Below are positions 10,446-23,891 of a DNA stretch of 64,000 nucleotides, piece by piece. The DNA is taken from assembly GCA_026874595.1 (NCBI GenBank), contig CM049307.1, positions 73,074,643 through 73,138,642 of the forward strand, in the 5' to 3' direction. How positions within the stretch are numbered: the stretch's first letter is position 1; every line of letters starts with the position of its first letter. Under the pieces are notes generated by a model. The model saw only the letters and a program-made list of their open reading frames with translations. It did no database searches and was not told the DNA's origin. Position numbers and translations under genes: made by a program. The stretch comes from Sipunculus nudus. Lineage: Eukaryota; Annelida; Sipuncula; Golfingiida; Sipunculidae.

Positions 10446-11429
10446 GTGAGTTTGCTTAAACAAACAAATAATAATAAACACTTTTTTTTCGGATTATAAA
10501 ATAAAGAAAATTTGAAAAACATTTTGTAATTCCATGATTAAATAGAACACTCAGCTAATATAAAACCCTATGGTAATAATACATTTACATTAATGCAATA
10601 ACGACATGTTTACGTTTAAAAATAACATTTCAGTGAAACAGCTGGAATGACTTCCCGTCATTCAATGTGCTGGTAATTTTTTGTTTGAATTATAATCATA
10701 ATAAAGGGAGGTATACATGTTACACTTGTATGTGTCCAATTATTCACACTTTCCATTCACTTGGCTTGAACAGGGTCACATATGCTTGATTGTTATCGCC
10801 TTCTAATTTACATATGTTTCTCATTGACTATGTTTACATACACATGTCCGTGCATGCCTGTGCCCCAGTCGTGTTTTTCCATATCAGTGATTCTGATATA
10901 GAGTTGTTTCATGCCAGTAATTAATTAAAACAAAAAATCAAGCACTCGAAAAAAAAACAAGAAATATTCTGTCATCTACTGCGTATAATGAAATTTAAAT
11001 ATATATATATATATTTTCAATTGATACAAAGAGGAGATTAAACATTGATAAAGAACTCACACTCTTTCTCCTGGTTGCATGTCATAAGGGACCAGATTAT
11101 GTAAATTAAGGTACATGGCATTTTTAAACCATATGTCGTGCCCTATATGTGAAAATGGTATATCCTTATTTGTCTTTACATAAAATCCAATCTAAACCAT
11201 CATTTCATTTTTATTTCAATTTATTATCCTATTAGAATACGACGCGACTTAATTATATTTACACTGATTTACCGAAAAAACGGATTTACTGACATTATTT
11301 ATTATGAAGGCGTATACATGTATAGTTGTATGTTCATGTAGGCTCATATTTCAGTTCTTTATTTCTTATTATATAAACAGACCTATATTGAGGCTTTTAT
11401 TAAGTTTATATGAACACGATATTACATTA

Positions 11430-13250
11430 TGTAGGCCTACACGGTATTATGTTCACGATTTTTTTTCACTATGTAGGCCTGTACGGTTTTATTATCACAA
11501 ATCTTCCCTATGCAGGCGTATATACGGTTTTATGTTCACAATCCTTCATCATGTAGGCCTATACAATTTCTTGTTCACGATTCTTCACCATGCATGTAGG
11601 CCTATACGGTTTAATGATTACGATTCTTCACCATGTACGCCTATACGGTTATATGACCACGATTCTTCACCATGTAGGCCTGTACGGTTTTATAACCACG
11701 ATTTTTCACCATGTAGGCCTGTACGGTTTTATAACCACGATTTTTCACCATGATGGCCTATACGGTTTTATAACCACGATTTTTCACCATGTAGGCCTGT
11801 ACGGTTTTATAACCACGATTCTTCACCATGTAGGCTTATACGGTTTTATGACCACGATTCTTCACCATGTAGGCCTGTACGGTTTTATAATTACGATTCT
11901 TCACCATGTAGGCCTGTACGGTTTTATAACCACGATTCTTCACCATGTAGGCATGTACGGTTTTATGATAACGATTCTTCACCATGTACGCCTATACGGT
12001 TGTATAACCAAGATTCTTCACCATGTAGGCCTGTACGGTTTTATAATTACGATTCTTCACCATGTAGGCCTGTACGGTTTTATAACCACGATTCTTCACC
12101 ATGTAGGCATGTACGGTTTTATGACCATGATTCTTTACCATTAGGCCTGTAGGATTTTATAATTACCATTCTTCACCATTAGCCTGTACGGTTTTATAAC
12201 CACGATTCTTCACCATGTAGGCAAGTACGGTTTTATGACCACGATTCTTCACCTTGTAGGCCTGTACGGTTTTATAACCACGATTCTTCACCATGTAGGC
12301 ATGTACTGGTTTATGACCACGATTCTTCACCATGTAGGCATGTACGGGTTTATTACCACGATTCCTAATCATGTAGGCCTGTACGGTTTTATGACCACGA
12401 TTCTTCACCATGTGGGCCTGTACGGTTTTATAACCACGATTCTTCACCATGTAGGCATGTACGGTTTTATGACCATGATTCTTTACCATTAGGCCTGTAG
12501 GATTTTATAATTACCATTCTTCACCATTAGCCTGTACGGTTTTATAACCACGATTCTTCACCATGTAGGCAAGTACGGTTTTATGACCACGATTCTTCAC
12601 CTTGTAGGCCTGTACGGTTTTATAACCACGATTCTTCACCATGTAGGCATGTACTGGTTTATGACCACGATTCTTCACCATTTAGGCATGTACGGGTTTA
12701 TTACCACGATTCCTAATCATGTAGGCCTGTACGGTTTTATGACCACGATTCTTCACCATGTGGGCCTGTACGGTTTTATAACCACGATTCTTCACCATGT
12801 AGGCATGTACTGGTTTATGACCACGATTCTTCACCATGTAGGCCTGTACGATTTTATGATTACGATTCTTCACCATGTAGGCCTGTACGGTTTTATAATT
12901 ACGATTCTTCACCATGTAGACCTGTACGGTTGTTTAACCACGATTCTTCACCATGTAGACCTGTACGATTTTATGATTACAATTCTTCACCATGTACGCC
13001 TATATACGGTTTTATAACCACGATTCTTCACCATGTGGGCCTGTACGGTGTAATGACCACGATTCTTCACCATTAGGCCTGTACGGTTTTATGATTACGA
13101 TTCTTCACCATGTAGGCATGTACGGTTTTATGATAACGATTCCTCGCCATTTTTTTGTAGGTCTACATATACAGTTCTAAGATTACAATTCTTCATCATT
13201 TAGTCGTATACGGTTTCATGTTGACGATTCTTCATCATGAAGGCCTGTGC
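11430..13250. repeat. 39-bp minisatellite (about 46 units)
   Basis: The unit is ACCATGTAGGCCTGTACGGT followed by TTTATAACCACGATTCTTC. Because 39 is a multiple of 3, several frames stay open for hundreds of bases and translate as a 13-residue repeat of the form HHVGLYGFITTIL on plus, or KNRGHKTVQAYMV on minus. These are repeat artefacts: no signal, splice or family evidence supports expression. A 348-bp block (about 9 units) is duplicated, marked by GACCATGATTCTTTACCATT at 12123 and 12471. Early units (11430-11600) are more diverged. Confidence 0.9.
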
Positions 13251-13949
13251 AGCCTATATATAAACCCGTCACCACACAATTATGCATGATATTTAAGAAG
13301 CAACAGAAGCTTCTGAAATTTGCCAACAACTCACTACCACTTACGATGTATAGTTGTATGTATCTTATATAAAAACTAACGAAAGTTAATATAGGTGATG
13401 CTGGAAACCGACCCACGTGTTTCCCGGCGGGAGAAATCCCTTCCCCCTCGCATACACGGGTTACATGTGACGTATATGTTGTTTTTGCCGGTGATAAATA
13501 TCGCTGTGTCTACACCCGGCATGGGAAGTATAAACAAAACTCAGCACATATCATAACACAGAAACCCCGCACTCATACACGTCATGGAGGTTCTTTACTT
13601 TTCCCAAATAAACCATTTACATGTAGCATGCGAATTCGGTTGACGGCCGGACTGTTTTTGGGCTATCGTGTTTTAGCTTCCACACCAAATACAAATATTT
13701 AGCACATCTTTTTATAACTTCTGACTTGAGGTCATTTTGTCTGATTAGCTCTGTCATATGTCAGGTTTTTGTCTCAACAGTCTCTTGACATTTATCGCAT
13801 GCCATGTTGACAGTGACTTTTTATAAAGCTGCACGTTTTCTTGTCTGAGACGTTTATTGTGTGTATACATTATTCCTTCCTCCCTCATACCCCATGCAGT
13901 TAATCTGAAAACGTACATGCTTTTGATTTCCTCAGCATGCTCTTATGTG

Positions 13950-13951
<2 letters not shown>

Positions 13952-14006
<55 letters not shown>
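13952..14006. repeat. (AT)n microsatellite
   Basis: About 27 AT units, directly followed by the small hairpin element at 14014. Confidence 0.95.
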
Positions 14007-14009
<3 letters not shown>

Positions 14010-14013
14010 GCAA

Positions 14014-14095
14014 TTAAACCTCAAAATTACGACCACCAACGGGCCTTCTAATAAAGTGGTCACATTTTTGAGGTGGCCGTCAGGCGAGGTTTTAC
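14014..14095. mobile_element. 82-bp imperfect hairpin (mini-MITE?)
   Basis: The left arm TTAAACCTCAAAATTACGAC plus CACC faces a right arm GGTGGCCGTCAGGCGAGGTT plus TTAC; the arms are imperfect reverse complements around 34 bases. It is flanked by (AT)n on the left and (CA)n(TA)n on the right, so it may be a small non-autonomous element lying in simple-sequence DNA. Confidence 0.4.
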
Positions 14096-15840
14096 TACAC
14101 AAACACACACACACATATATATATATACTATGAAATGTATACTTACTGCTTGTGATGCAGTAATGCTTAACGATGTGTTTCTCGATTTTCAATTATATGT
14201 TTTTTCGATTATCTTCTCTTGCATAACTCATATATATGTGTCTGGGGAAACGGGGTGTAACTACTAACGCGAGATAGCTTATCTCACAAATAAATCAAAT
14301 ATGTCCTACATCAAACGCCCCATATATGCTGACGGGGTCTTTGAGAAAACAATGTAAACATATGGAACATTTTATTAAATTCATACATGCGTTAACTGCA
14401 TCTCTATATATATAGTCGACCAGCTTACAGAATCCCGGCATGCCGAGGCCCAGTGATCCGAATCCCAATTGCCTAATCTTAACTTGACAAAAAGAAACTA
14501 AAAAACGAGAAATATATTAAAAAGGCCGTGGATCGTTGACAGGATCAACATGGTTGGTATTAAGAGACCGACGCTGAAGATAATGCCATAAGTTTACTGT
14601 ATTTAGCAGCTAGTCCAAGACGGTTTATACATATAGATGAGAAGGCGTTGTCGGTATATAGCGACAGTGTGTAATGATGCCCTGTCCCTTTTAAGGACTT
14701 ATGAAAAGGAGATTAAGATGATTGGAGATTTTATAAGAAATATTATGTTCTTTAATATTACCTGGCAATGGTTACTTATAAGGATGATGGAGCCTAACAT
14801 ATCCTTTATGTCCAAAGCATTTTGTGAGTTACAAAATTAAAAGTAATGACTTTCGTTTTATTTTAAGTATATATTTTGGATATGAAATCTCAGATCCGTC
14901 CCTTACGTCCGTGTTTTGCTCTGTGATGTCTGAAATAATGCAAAAAAATGTTATTTCGGATCTAAATCATGCGCGTCCAGATGGCTTTTCATTTCTTTAA
15001 AAAAAAATACCCGTTTGATAAAAGATTATAAGTGTCCTATATATACGCTGTACGTGCCTTTGAGATACCAAGTGTAATAAAACACGTGGTCTTTGCCTTT
15101 ATCGTATTCTCTCTTTGCGCTGGTTTATACAGCGCATTAATAGAATTAAGAGGGACCTTTGACGTGTTATCTCCCTGGCACGGAGCGCGTGGCTATAACC
15201 TTAAAGCTAATAATTCCCCCGGGGACTGCATGCATAAAGGAGTGATCTCCACGTGGAAATATAGTATGAGGGAATCAAATAGAGCTATCGCGCCCGTTCA
15301 TTCAGTCGTTCGTTCTTTGCTATCGGCTTTATTGCTTTGTAAGGTACCTTTGATACGGACATGTTTATGACAACGTACGAGTGCCAACTGTCGCTTACAG
15401 CCGGTTAATCTAGCCACCGGAACACGAGCTACATTAACATACAATTCAGCCTTCACATTTACTGGTTCGCCCGCTTCAGCTTATGGTTATGCGTGCATCA
15501 AAGGGGTTATATACCCTCAGTTTATGTGAAAAACAGCGAGAGACAGCACGGATAGCTTTAACATGGCCTACCACATGAACCGGGGTTGTGACTGGTCCAC
15601 TTTTTTCTGTGTTAACTTGTAGGCGTAATCCGGGATCTGTGGTTTAGGTTTAATGACAGTCACACTCTCATGACCATCAGTAATTTAAGAGTGCAGGTGG
15701 GTTTGGGATGACGTATAGGCAGTTATTTAGTTATCATATAGAATGTGTGATAGTAATATGATTAAAGTATATGCGTATTTTATCCTTATTTATGACAATC
15801 TGTTTTCTGTACAGGTATAGATAGAAGGTCAACTAGTGTG

Positions 15841-15905
15841 GATACATCTATATCTATATCTATATCTATAACTATATATCTATATATCTATCTGTCTTCC
15901 TGCCA

Positions 15906-15996
<91 letters not shown>
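15841..15996. repeat. compound microsatellite (ATCTAT)n(TGTC)n(TC)n(TA)n
   Basis: Four simple-sequence blocks follow one another: ATCTAT-type to about 15890, TGTC units at about 15904-15931, TC to 15964, then TA to 15996. Confidence 0.95.
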
Positions 15997-15998
<2 letters not shown>

Positions 15999-18572
15999 CT
16001 GGTTTTCTCGCAATTTTTTGGTTTTTTTTTTCTAACACACACACTCCCTCACACACACAACTTCCCACCGGCGTGTGTATATATGTGTTTGTGTCCAATA
16101 TTTCCAAGAAAAACATGCATGGGTGACTTAGCTCCTCAAATTTTGGAGATTTTGTTTCGTATTAGTTACTTTTGGTTGAGCCAAGCTGACTTGAGAACTG
16201 ACTTGCATATATACCTGTCTGCACCTGGTGTCATTACGGCATGTATCATTCTTAGATCACACGTTATCACGGATATACATCAAGACAGATCGCTCCTCCC
16301 GCCCAGGCTCCCAAGGCTATAGATCCACCGCGGTAACTGGCTGCACTGGGGCGTTTTAAGAGGACCGGTCCGGACAGAGAGACAGAGCTTACTGGCAAGT
16401 GTTCAGCACTTGATGTAGGGATTAGGACTGGTGAAGTAAACCTGTCTCACTATGATGAATGACCAGCCTCAGCAACCAGTTACACCTGTGGCCCGTCCCG
16501 CATCACAGCCCGCCCTCCCGCAACACGCCAGCTCTCCGTGCACTCGGTCACTGGTTTAAAAGGAAGACCTGGTGAAAACATGTTCTCCCTGTTCCTTTTA
16601 GTTCACCTGTCCGTCCGTCTGTCTGTAGTCTGTATATTACCAACGTTTCCTTGAACTGCACGTAGAATAATTCTTATTAGCTCCTGTGTATTTTGGTAAA
16701 AGATGACAAAGATGTTTGTGTATGGTTTACTGGTATTATTATTTTTGTTAATAGTATTATTATTATTATTTCTCAATTAAAATAATTATCATTATTATTA
16801 TTTTCATTTTTAATTCATTAATTATTAATTATTAATGAATAACACTCCCTTATTAGTAAAAAGTCATCATGCAAGTTTCATAACATAAATTTAATATAAT
16901 TTCATTGTGCTGATACTAATATTAGGTTGCCACAGACCATTTCGTGTAAAGCATATATATATATGGTTTTCGAAGCATATATAGCCCTGAGACCAGGACG
17001 CAAGCCTAAAAGTGAAAGTACATTTTTAATCAAGGAAATGGCTTCTGAACTGAAAGCAGTAAGCAGCTGAAATTCTTTGTCATATGGTTGTTTTCCACTT
17101 AGATACTGTAAACCATAAATTTCTCTAGGGGCCTATACCGGTGCTTAAGGGAGCTATAGGATGCAGGAGTATTCGTGTCCGGGTAATGCGTATACCGAGC
17201 AATCCTTGCAACAATTTAGACTTGTGCAGGGGGATTTACACATTACCGCACATGCAGTTATAAGCATTCTGCATTTATTCAATATCGTCTGGATTTAAAC
17301 CTGTTTGTATTCTTTTTCTCATAAACTGAATTGAAATGAGATGACACCCAGTCCGTGGTAAGAGTTTACGTTATCAAAAATATAAATCTTAATCAGTAGG
17401 AAATTAAAGTCATTGTCCTTAATTATGACTAAAATGCTCCTTAGGATGTATTTTTCATTTATTTAGATATATTTCCTCTTTGAAAGAATATTAAGCCGTT
17501 ACCATGTCCGATTTTTACAGATTTTATAGACAGGCCCCATTAAAACCTTCACAGCGATGTCATAGGATCAGTATCCCATATAGTAAATTGCAATACATGC
17601 CGAGTAAAAATATTGGTACCCGCTTAAGCACTGTATTATAAACATGTCAGTATTCACAAAATTATTTGAAATTTTTAAATGTTTTTTGAATAGATACAGA
17701 GTTTAATATATTTTTTTCCTACACACATTGACAACTTCATTCGTCATTTAACCACAAGAACTAAAGGACGTCAATTATAGGCAATCAAACACTTCCCTAC
17801 AACCCACCGCAAATATAATATTTTCATTATAAACCGGAACATCCCCCACATGGATGGTACGTCGGAGGTTAATATGTATTACCCCTAACGCTGTGGCATA
17901 TACTTGGCTTCCTAGGGTTCAGATAAATACGGCAGGAGATTTGCTGTTTTTTTATAGCTCATCTTAAACAATGCAAAGTGTTTAATATTACTTGTCTGAT
18001 ATTACACAAAATCTGTTAGCAAAGAACATGTATACTCCCCTTGCACGACAAAATATAAGACAGTGAACCTAAAAAAATATACTTTTATTTTTATTAAATG
18101 TATTAAAATACACTTTTATATTTGAAATATTTGCAATTTCAGCTCCTATTCAATGTTCATATAACATTGAGCAAGAGCTGAAAATGCAAACATTAAAATA
18201 GTAGTGAATCAAGTAATAACTTGCATGCTCAGTGCTTCGTGATTGTACATTTACGTAACGTGGATTATGTCACTATTTGGCAATGGTAAACTGAATGCTG
18301 TATAGGTTTGACGTCTAAAGACAGTGTGCTCTTTGATCCGTGTACTGTAATTAATGCCGCTGGCGGTTAATCTTCCAGTATCTGCGTATAACAACTTGAA
18401 GATTACCAACATATTCTTGTTAGGCTACTACGTAAGACGTTGTTGCTAGGATCCAAGGTATAACGTTGACTGGGAATGGTTAATGATATATAATGTAGTT
18501 GGGTAAATTAGCAACAGCCAGAGTAAACCTTCTTGGTCACTTATACACATCGTAGTTACAAACAACATAGAA

Positions 18573-18580
<8 letters not shown>

Positions 18581-18614
<34 letters not shown>
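18581..18614. repeat. (TA)n microsatellite
   Basis: About 17 TA units just left of the probable solo LTR. Confidence 0.95.
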
Positions 18615-18615
<1 letters not shown>

Positions 18616-18705
18616 GATATATGGTGTTACGGAACCTAATATAAACAGATAACGTATGCGTGATGAACACAAATTCTGTAACGGAGATAAAAAAAAATAA
18701 TATTC

Positions 18706-19735
18706 TGTAACACTATAGGCAGCGTGAAATGTCTAGGGGAATGAATAAAGAAGTCAGTGTTTTTTTGTTAACAAATATCTATAATTTATTCTTAAAACAA
18801 CCCTAACATTACAATACACTACATCAATACAATTATACAGTAAAACAGCGGTACAGCAACAAGTCAATACAATCACATAGAAAATAATGTGCACAGTACC
18901 TGGATACCAACACCATCACAACGATAAGTCCTTTAAATGTAAACTCTCGGAGAATGACAGTCCAGTGGAAAGTTCTTGCAACAACCCAGAAAGTAAACTG
19001 AATTCCAAATGCATAAAATCCAGGAGAAAGTCTTTGAAAATCTAAAATTGCCGCATTCGTCGGATAAGGTCCTGACACACGCTTCTGCGTCCGCTGGAAC
19101 CGCTCTGCTGTTCTGCCCTTCCGTTCTAAAACACAGTCCCTTTATATACCTTTACACTCAAAGCCGAGAATTTTCCACTTCTCGAACAGTCTATAAGTAC
19201 CCTACTCAACAGTAAACACGCGTTTCAGGAATTCTCTAGAAAACATCGCCGTGCCTCTACACACTATGGTGTACACGTGATCTCGCCCCAAGCCAGCACG
19301 ACAACAAGAGTTCAACCAGTACGGATTAAACATAGAATGTAATATGCGGCCAAATACGAGTGCCGCAACAGGAGCCACACCCGTGTCACATAATAAAAAG
19401 AGCACCTGTAACAATGGTATATTAACTGTTCAGAAAATGCGATTCCGACATTACATGTTGTGAAACACATATATATACGTAAGGGTTATAATGTAAAATT
19501 AAATATTTTTTTTATTATTATTTTATGTCATAATTTTATTTTTATAATGATAAGACATCGCGTCAAAATATGATTATTTGATTATGATAAAATATAAATC
19601 CAAATATTTTAGGAAGTCGGCAATAACTAGCGCTCAATCTCTGGCTCGTATATACTGCCAAAAATTCGCACGTCCCTATGTGCACAATCCCCAGAACCGA
19701 GCGTCAGTGAGGATCTAGGAATTCCGGGCGTTACA
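18706..19735 (-). mobile_element. probable solo LTR of an LTR retrotransposon
   Basis: The 1030-bp segment starts TGTAACACTATAGG and ends GGGCGTTACA, giving TGTAAC...GTTACA termini. On the minus strand it begins TGTAACGCCCGGAATTCC, a start like that of some Ty3/gypsy LTRs. It has a TATATAAAG box (about 19139-19149), an AATAAA signal (about 18786-18791) and a short tail to the TTACA end, a promoter-R-poly(A) order expected of an LTR. No primer-binding site, polypurine tract or gag/pol lies beside it, so a solo LTR is likely. I could not find a matching 4-6 bp target duplication, which lowers confidence. Confidence 0.5.
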
Positions 19736-19760
19736 GACGTGTTCCTGAAAGCCCTCGATA

Positions 19761-19804
19761 TGTATGTGTGTGTGTATATATATATAATATATATAATATG
19801 TATA

Positions 19805-19859
<55 letters not shown>
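19761..19859. repeat. (GT)n/(TA)n microsatellite
   Basis: A TGTG tract passes into imperfect and then pure TA repeats. Confidence 0.9.
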
Positions 19860-19861
<2 letters not shown>

Positions 19862-21130
19862 GCGAGGTTAAATTTTCATTGAAAATGATATGTGTGTGCA
19901 TGCATGTTACAAAGCAGACAGCTAATTTTGCCTTTTACGAAACGGGCAGACGGGGTTTGAAACATATACTTTACGTCACCCCCCTACACGATAGCCTAGC
20001 TTACAAGGCTGTTTTGACGATGAATGACGTACACCAGTAAGAGACAAGTTTATATATTAGAGATATGCGCGTTTCGTGAAAACATGGCAGCAATCTATTA
20101 GGTCCAGGTGGTTATATTACACTTTCTTATAGCAAAGGGAATAACGGGACAACATATTATACACTTTCTATATTACACGAAATAACAGAACAGTGCATGG
20201 GACTTGTATTATATATAGGGGCTATTGTAATGTATATGTATATATATATATATACATTGTACATATATTAATAAGTATGTTGATAGCTGTGATGGGCCTT
20301 GTTTGCACCCCCCCCCCCCCCACCCCCAAACCTTCCCCCTGAATAAGGATATAGCCACCGAAAACTCCACCTTATAATGACAAATATATAAAGAACAAGA
20401 ATCCTCTCCCAGAATATCATAATGCTCTTCACTCAGGCCACATATATTATGTCATATGTATTAACTTTATACTAAAATCGTTTTCGCGCAATTTCAAGCA
20501 CCATATTGTTCATAATATACATTTTTTATTTAAACATGAGGACGCAAGCCATATTCTTGATGTTATCAGTATGAGATGCCATATTGTAGATTATTGAAGA
20601 ACATATCACTGAAATATAAACTCAGTGTCGGGAGACGAGTTCCCTACCCCTAAAAAAGTGAGATTGACATGTCCTCCTGCCCCTCATGAAACAAAGCCGA
20701 TGCATGGTATGTTTAATTATAACTGTTGTGGACCGAAACCATGTATACTCCTGCTTCGGTATTATTAAAAATCTGTTTGAAACATTCAAATCAGACAAGG
20801 CGTATTTTGAAAAATAAAATCTTCACAATTAATTTAAATAAATACCCTAATCATTAAGTTTTCTAGTATCGTATCCTATACAGTGCATTAGTAGCCATAA
20901 TTGCAAAAAAGAAAAAGTTTGAATTGGTAAATAAGCTCATTTGTATTTAATTATAATTAATAGTAGTTTCTCTTCAAATAAGAGTAGTTTTGTATTCATT
21001 TTGAAATTTTATATAGACATTTAACATATGACATCTAGCGTTAAAATCTGTTTAGTTTGGTGACTTGTATATTAAAGATCTCCTATTACCCTTAATTACT
21101 ATATATATGATTGCGGTCATTCAGTATTTT

Positions 21131-21131
21131 A

Positions 21132-21196
<65 letters not shown>
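21131..21196. repeat. (AT)n microsatellite
   Basis: About 30 AT units with one early interruption. Confidence 0.95.
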
Positions 21197-21204
<8 letters not shown>

Positions 21205-21949
21205 TAAAACACCAGCAATAACCGATAAAGCTAACATTAAGACAATGTTCCAGGCTTGTTTATTGCGTTATGACACGGTCGTTTAGTACCCAACACTCCG
21301 TCAACATTGATTATGTAACGACAGTATAACAGCTGTCTCCGGGCTGAAAACATCGAGTAGTCACAGACCACACTAAAAGAATGATATTTTTCTTTGATGA
21401 TGACATGCGTGCCAAAATTGAAAACAAGAAAATCCAATTGGACAAAATACAATTCTAAAAGAGTAAAAACTGATTTTCAGCTGTCAAGGTCTATCATGAT
21501 GTAATGTTATAAATCATCCTTGATTCATCGTCATGTCAGCGAGGACAGCGTCTCGTGTTATCGCAAACCAAACGAACATAATTTCTATAGCAGTATGCCT
21601 GTTTATCTTTTTAAACTATACTTCATGTAGTTTTTCCCACTGGCTGCAATAGGGTGTAGATGTCCAGTGCTTGTTCAGCATGTTACATGTCCCAGTCAAG
21701 GGTTATACCGAAATCCAACTGCTTCGAACCATGCCATTTCAGATCCCAAATGGCGGACTTCTGCATAGACATACTATAAAGATATATATATGCATGCTTA
21801 AGCATACAATGTTGTACATGTTCAAAAACCTAGTATGATAGATTTTATATTAAGTTTCTTCATTACTGGTGCTCCATGCAATCTTGTATTGTCAAGAGCC
21901 AATATATACTGTATTGTATTTGTTACCCGTGCATAATCGCGGTGTTTGC

Positions 21950-21995
21950 ATTGGTCACTAAAACGTCAGGGGCGGCAGGACCTCGCGCATGCGCA
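21950..21995. promoter_or_regulatory. compact CCAAT / GC-box / NRF-1 site cluster in intron 1
   Basis: Within 46 bases there are ATTGG (21950-21954, an inverted CCAAT box), GGGGCGG (21969-21975, a GC box) and CGCGCATGCGCA (21984-21995, a full NRF-1 consensus palindrome). The surrounding intron is AT-rich and CpG-poor, so the cluster stands out. It could mark an internal or alternative promoter or a transposon promoter; no exon is recognised next to it. Confidence 0.4.
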
Positions 21996-22423
21996 CTCCC
22001 TATGGTGTGACAGGTAGCTCGGCTAAATGAAATATCCGATATTGGTAAAGTAGAGTGCAATGTCTCTCATACAGAATATTGATTCTAACTAAAGAATATA
22101 TGATTTTGGCCCATCTGCACAATCGATAACATATCCAATATTGGTATTGCAGCACAAAACGTCCGAGTTTGACATGCACAATAGAGTTTCAATTCTTTAA
22201 GGGACACATAAGTGGTTTTGGGTGACCCTTGTGCACCGTATCTGTGTATTTGTCCAATGATATAGGCTACTGCATCTGAATGGCTTAGGCTGGTAGAAAT
22301 GAGTTTTTTTTATTATGACGCAAACATTTCTCACGAGAAAAGTCTGAATGGCGAATATGTTTATAAGCAAGCAGATCGATTTAACTCTAGTTCCCTGTCA
22401 AATTCACTTTGAACATTTAACAA

Positions 22424-22426
<3 letters not shown>

Positions 22427-22486
<60 letters not shown>
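22427..22486. repeat. (AT)n microsatellite
   Basis: About 29 AT units with one TTTA interruption. Confidence 0.95.
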
Positions 22487-23389
22487 GTTGTGAAAGGACA
22501 TTTTTTGTTGTAGTTGCAGATCTCTACATGAAATGTCCTCCGAGTTAAGCTAGATGTTTTCCGCGAATCCCTAATTTGCTCTGTAAAATTAGACATGCTA
22601 CTCTCAAAGAAGAAAATGCATAACCTAATTAGTGATGGCACGTATTGAAGGGCGTTGCAGTGGTCGTGGTATTTACTTTTCAATTACAAAATTCAAGATT
22701 TATCAAAAGGTCATTCATTAACCTGACAACAGGTGGCGACCTCTCTGTAAGTTCATGTGCAGCTTTAAACATTTTTTTTTAACCGGTATGTAACATCTAT
22801 TAAGCTTTGTTCTGTGAGACATACCAGCTGTCTCAGAGGTGTTAATCGTACAGACCACGCCCATTTGTTATAAGAAGGGAGTAACCGGACCCACAGGACG
22901 CCAATAAGTAAGGCCTCACTATCTTGAGTTGCTCAGTATTATGGTGCAGTCGCGTGAAAACAGAACCGTGTTCAAACGGTGATCCCGCGTATAAACACCA
23001 TGAATGTTCATGTAGAAAATGAATGTTCGTCGTAAGGTCATCGCAATTGTGTCTAAACACCTCCGACGTGTCGGCCATATTTAATCATGGTACTAGTGTA
23101 CTGACTTTTGAGAAAATGTTAAAATTTCATTTACAATAATTTAACAGTTATTTTTTAAACGGTACTGTGATTATAGAAAAAAACTGTTCTTAATCTGTCA
23201 GCTGCTATATACGGATAACTTATTTGATAAATCACATTATAGGTTTGTATGTGTGTTAGACGTGTTCATCTCATAACAGTTAACATACGCTAGCTTGTAA
23301 CATACAACTGTATATACATATATAAAAATTCTTAATTTTATACCGACTGTTTTCTTCGCAAATTTTGTCGATATTATAGAAGAGTGAAA

Positions 23390-23650
23390 ATCAGTGAATC
23401 AGTGAAATAAGAAACATTCAAAATGATTTCGCAAAAGAATTCTTCATCAGCGAAACATGAAACACTCAAAGAAATACATTTTGGTCGATTTTGCAAAAGA
23501 ATTTTTCATCAGTGAAACATGAAACACTAAAAAATATTTTGGGGCGATTTTGCAAAAGAATTCATCTGTGAAACATATAACACTAAAAAAGTACTTTTGA
23601 TCGATTTTGCAAAATAATTTATCATCAGTGAAACAAGAAACACTCGAAAT
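23390..23650. repeat. about 60-bp tandem repeat, 4 units
   Basis: The unit is roughly CGATTTTGCAAAAGAATTTT followed by TCATCAGTGAAACATGAAACACT and a short A/T spacer, repeated four times at 55-63 bp spacing with moderate divergence. Confidence 0.85.
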
Positions 23651-23891
23651 AGGACTTCTGGGTTATATGCATGTACGTGTTATGGAGGTACGAATAGTTT
23701 TGTAAGTGGAATGTCGGAAGGTCGTTTCGGATATACTTTAATAACTTTATACTATATCGTTTTTTTGATTAATAGGATGAAAAAATAGGTAGGGTACAAG
23801 ACGCGTGAATCAGGTTTTGTGAATGATCTCATCGTTCCCCTAGCAACAGAAAAAGAGCAAAAGTAGCTGGAGTAGACCGGTAGCGCAATAA

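Noticed and set aside
11304-13017. 149- to 184-codon frames of HHVGLYGFITTIL repeats
   Set aside because: They come from the 39-bp minisatellite inside intron 1. Frames exist on both strands, and neither has coding support.
15032-15370. 112-codon plus frame in protease intron 1
   Set aside because: It starts at a non-ATG codon, shows no domain similarity and does not share splice sites with the gene.
23420-23470. Second hammerhead: minus-strand CTGATGA followed by GCGAAAT
   Set aside because: The bases between cannot form stem II with a proper closing pair, and the other tandem copies lose the GAAA box.
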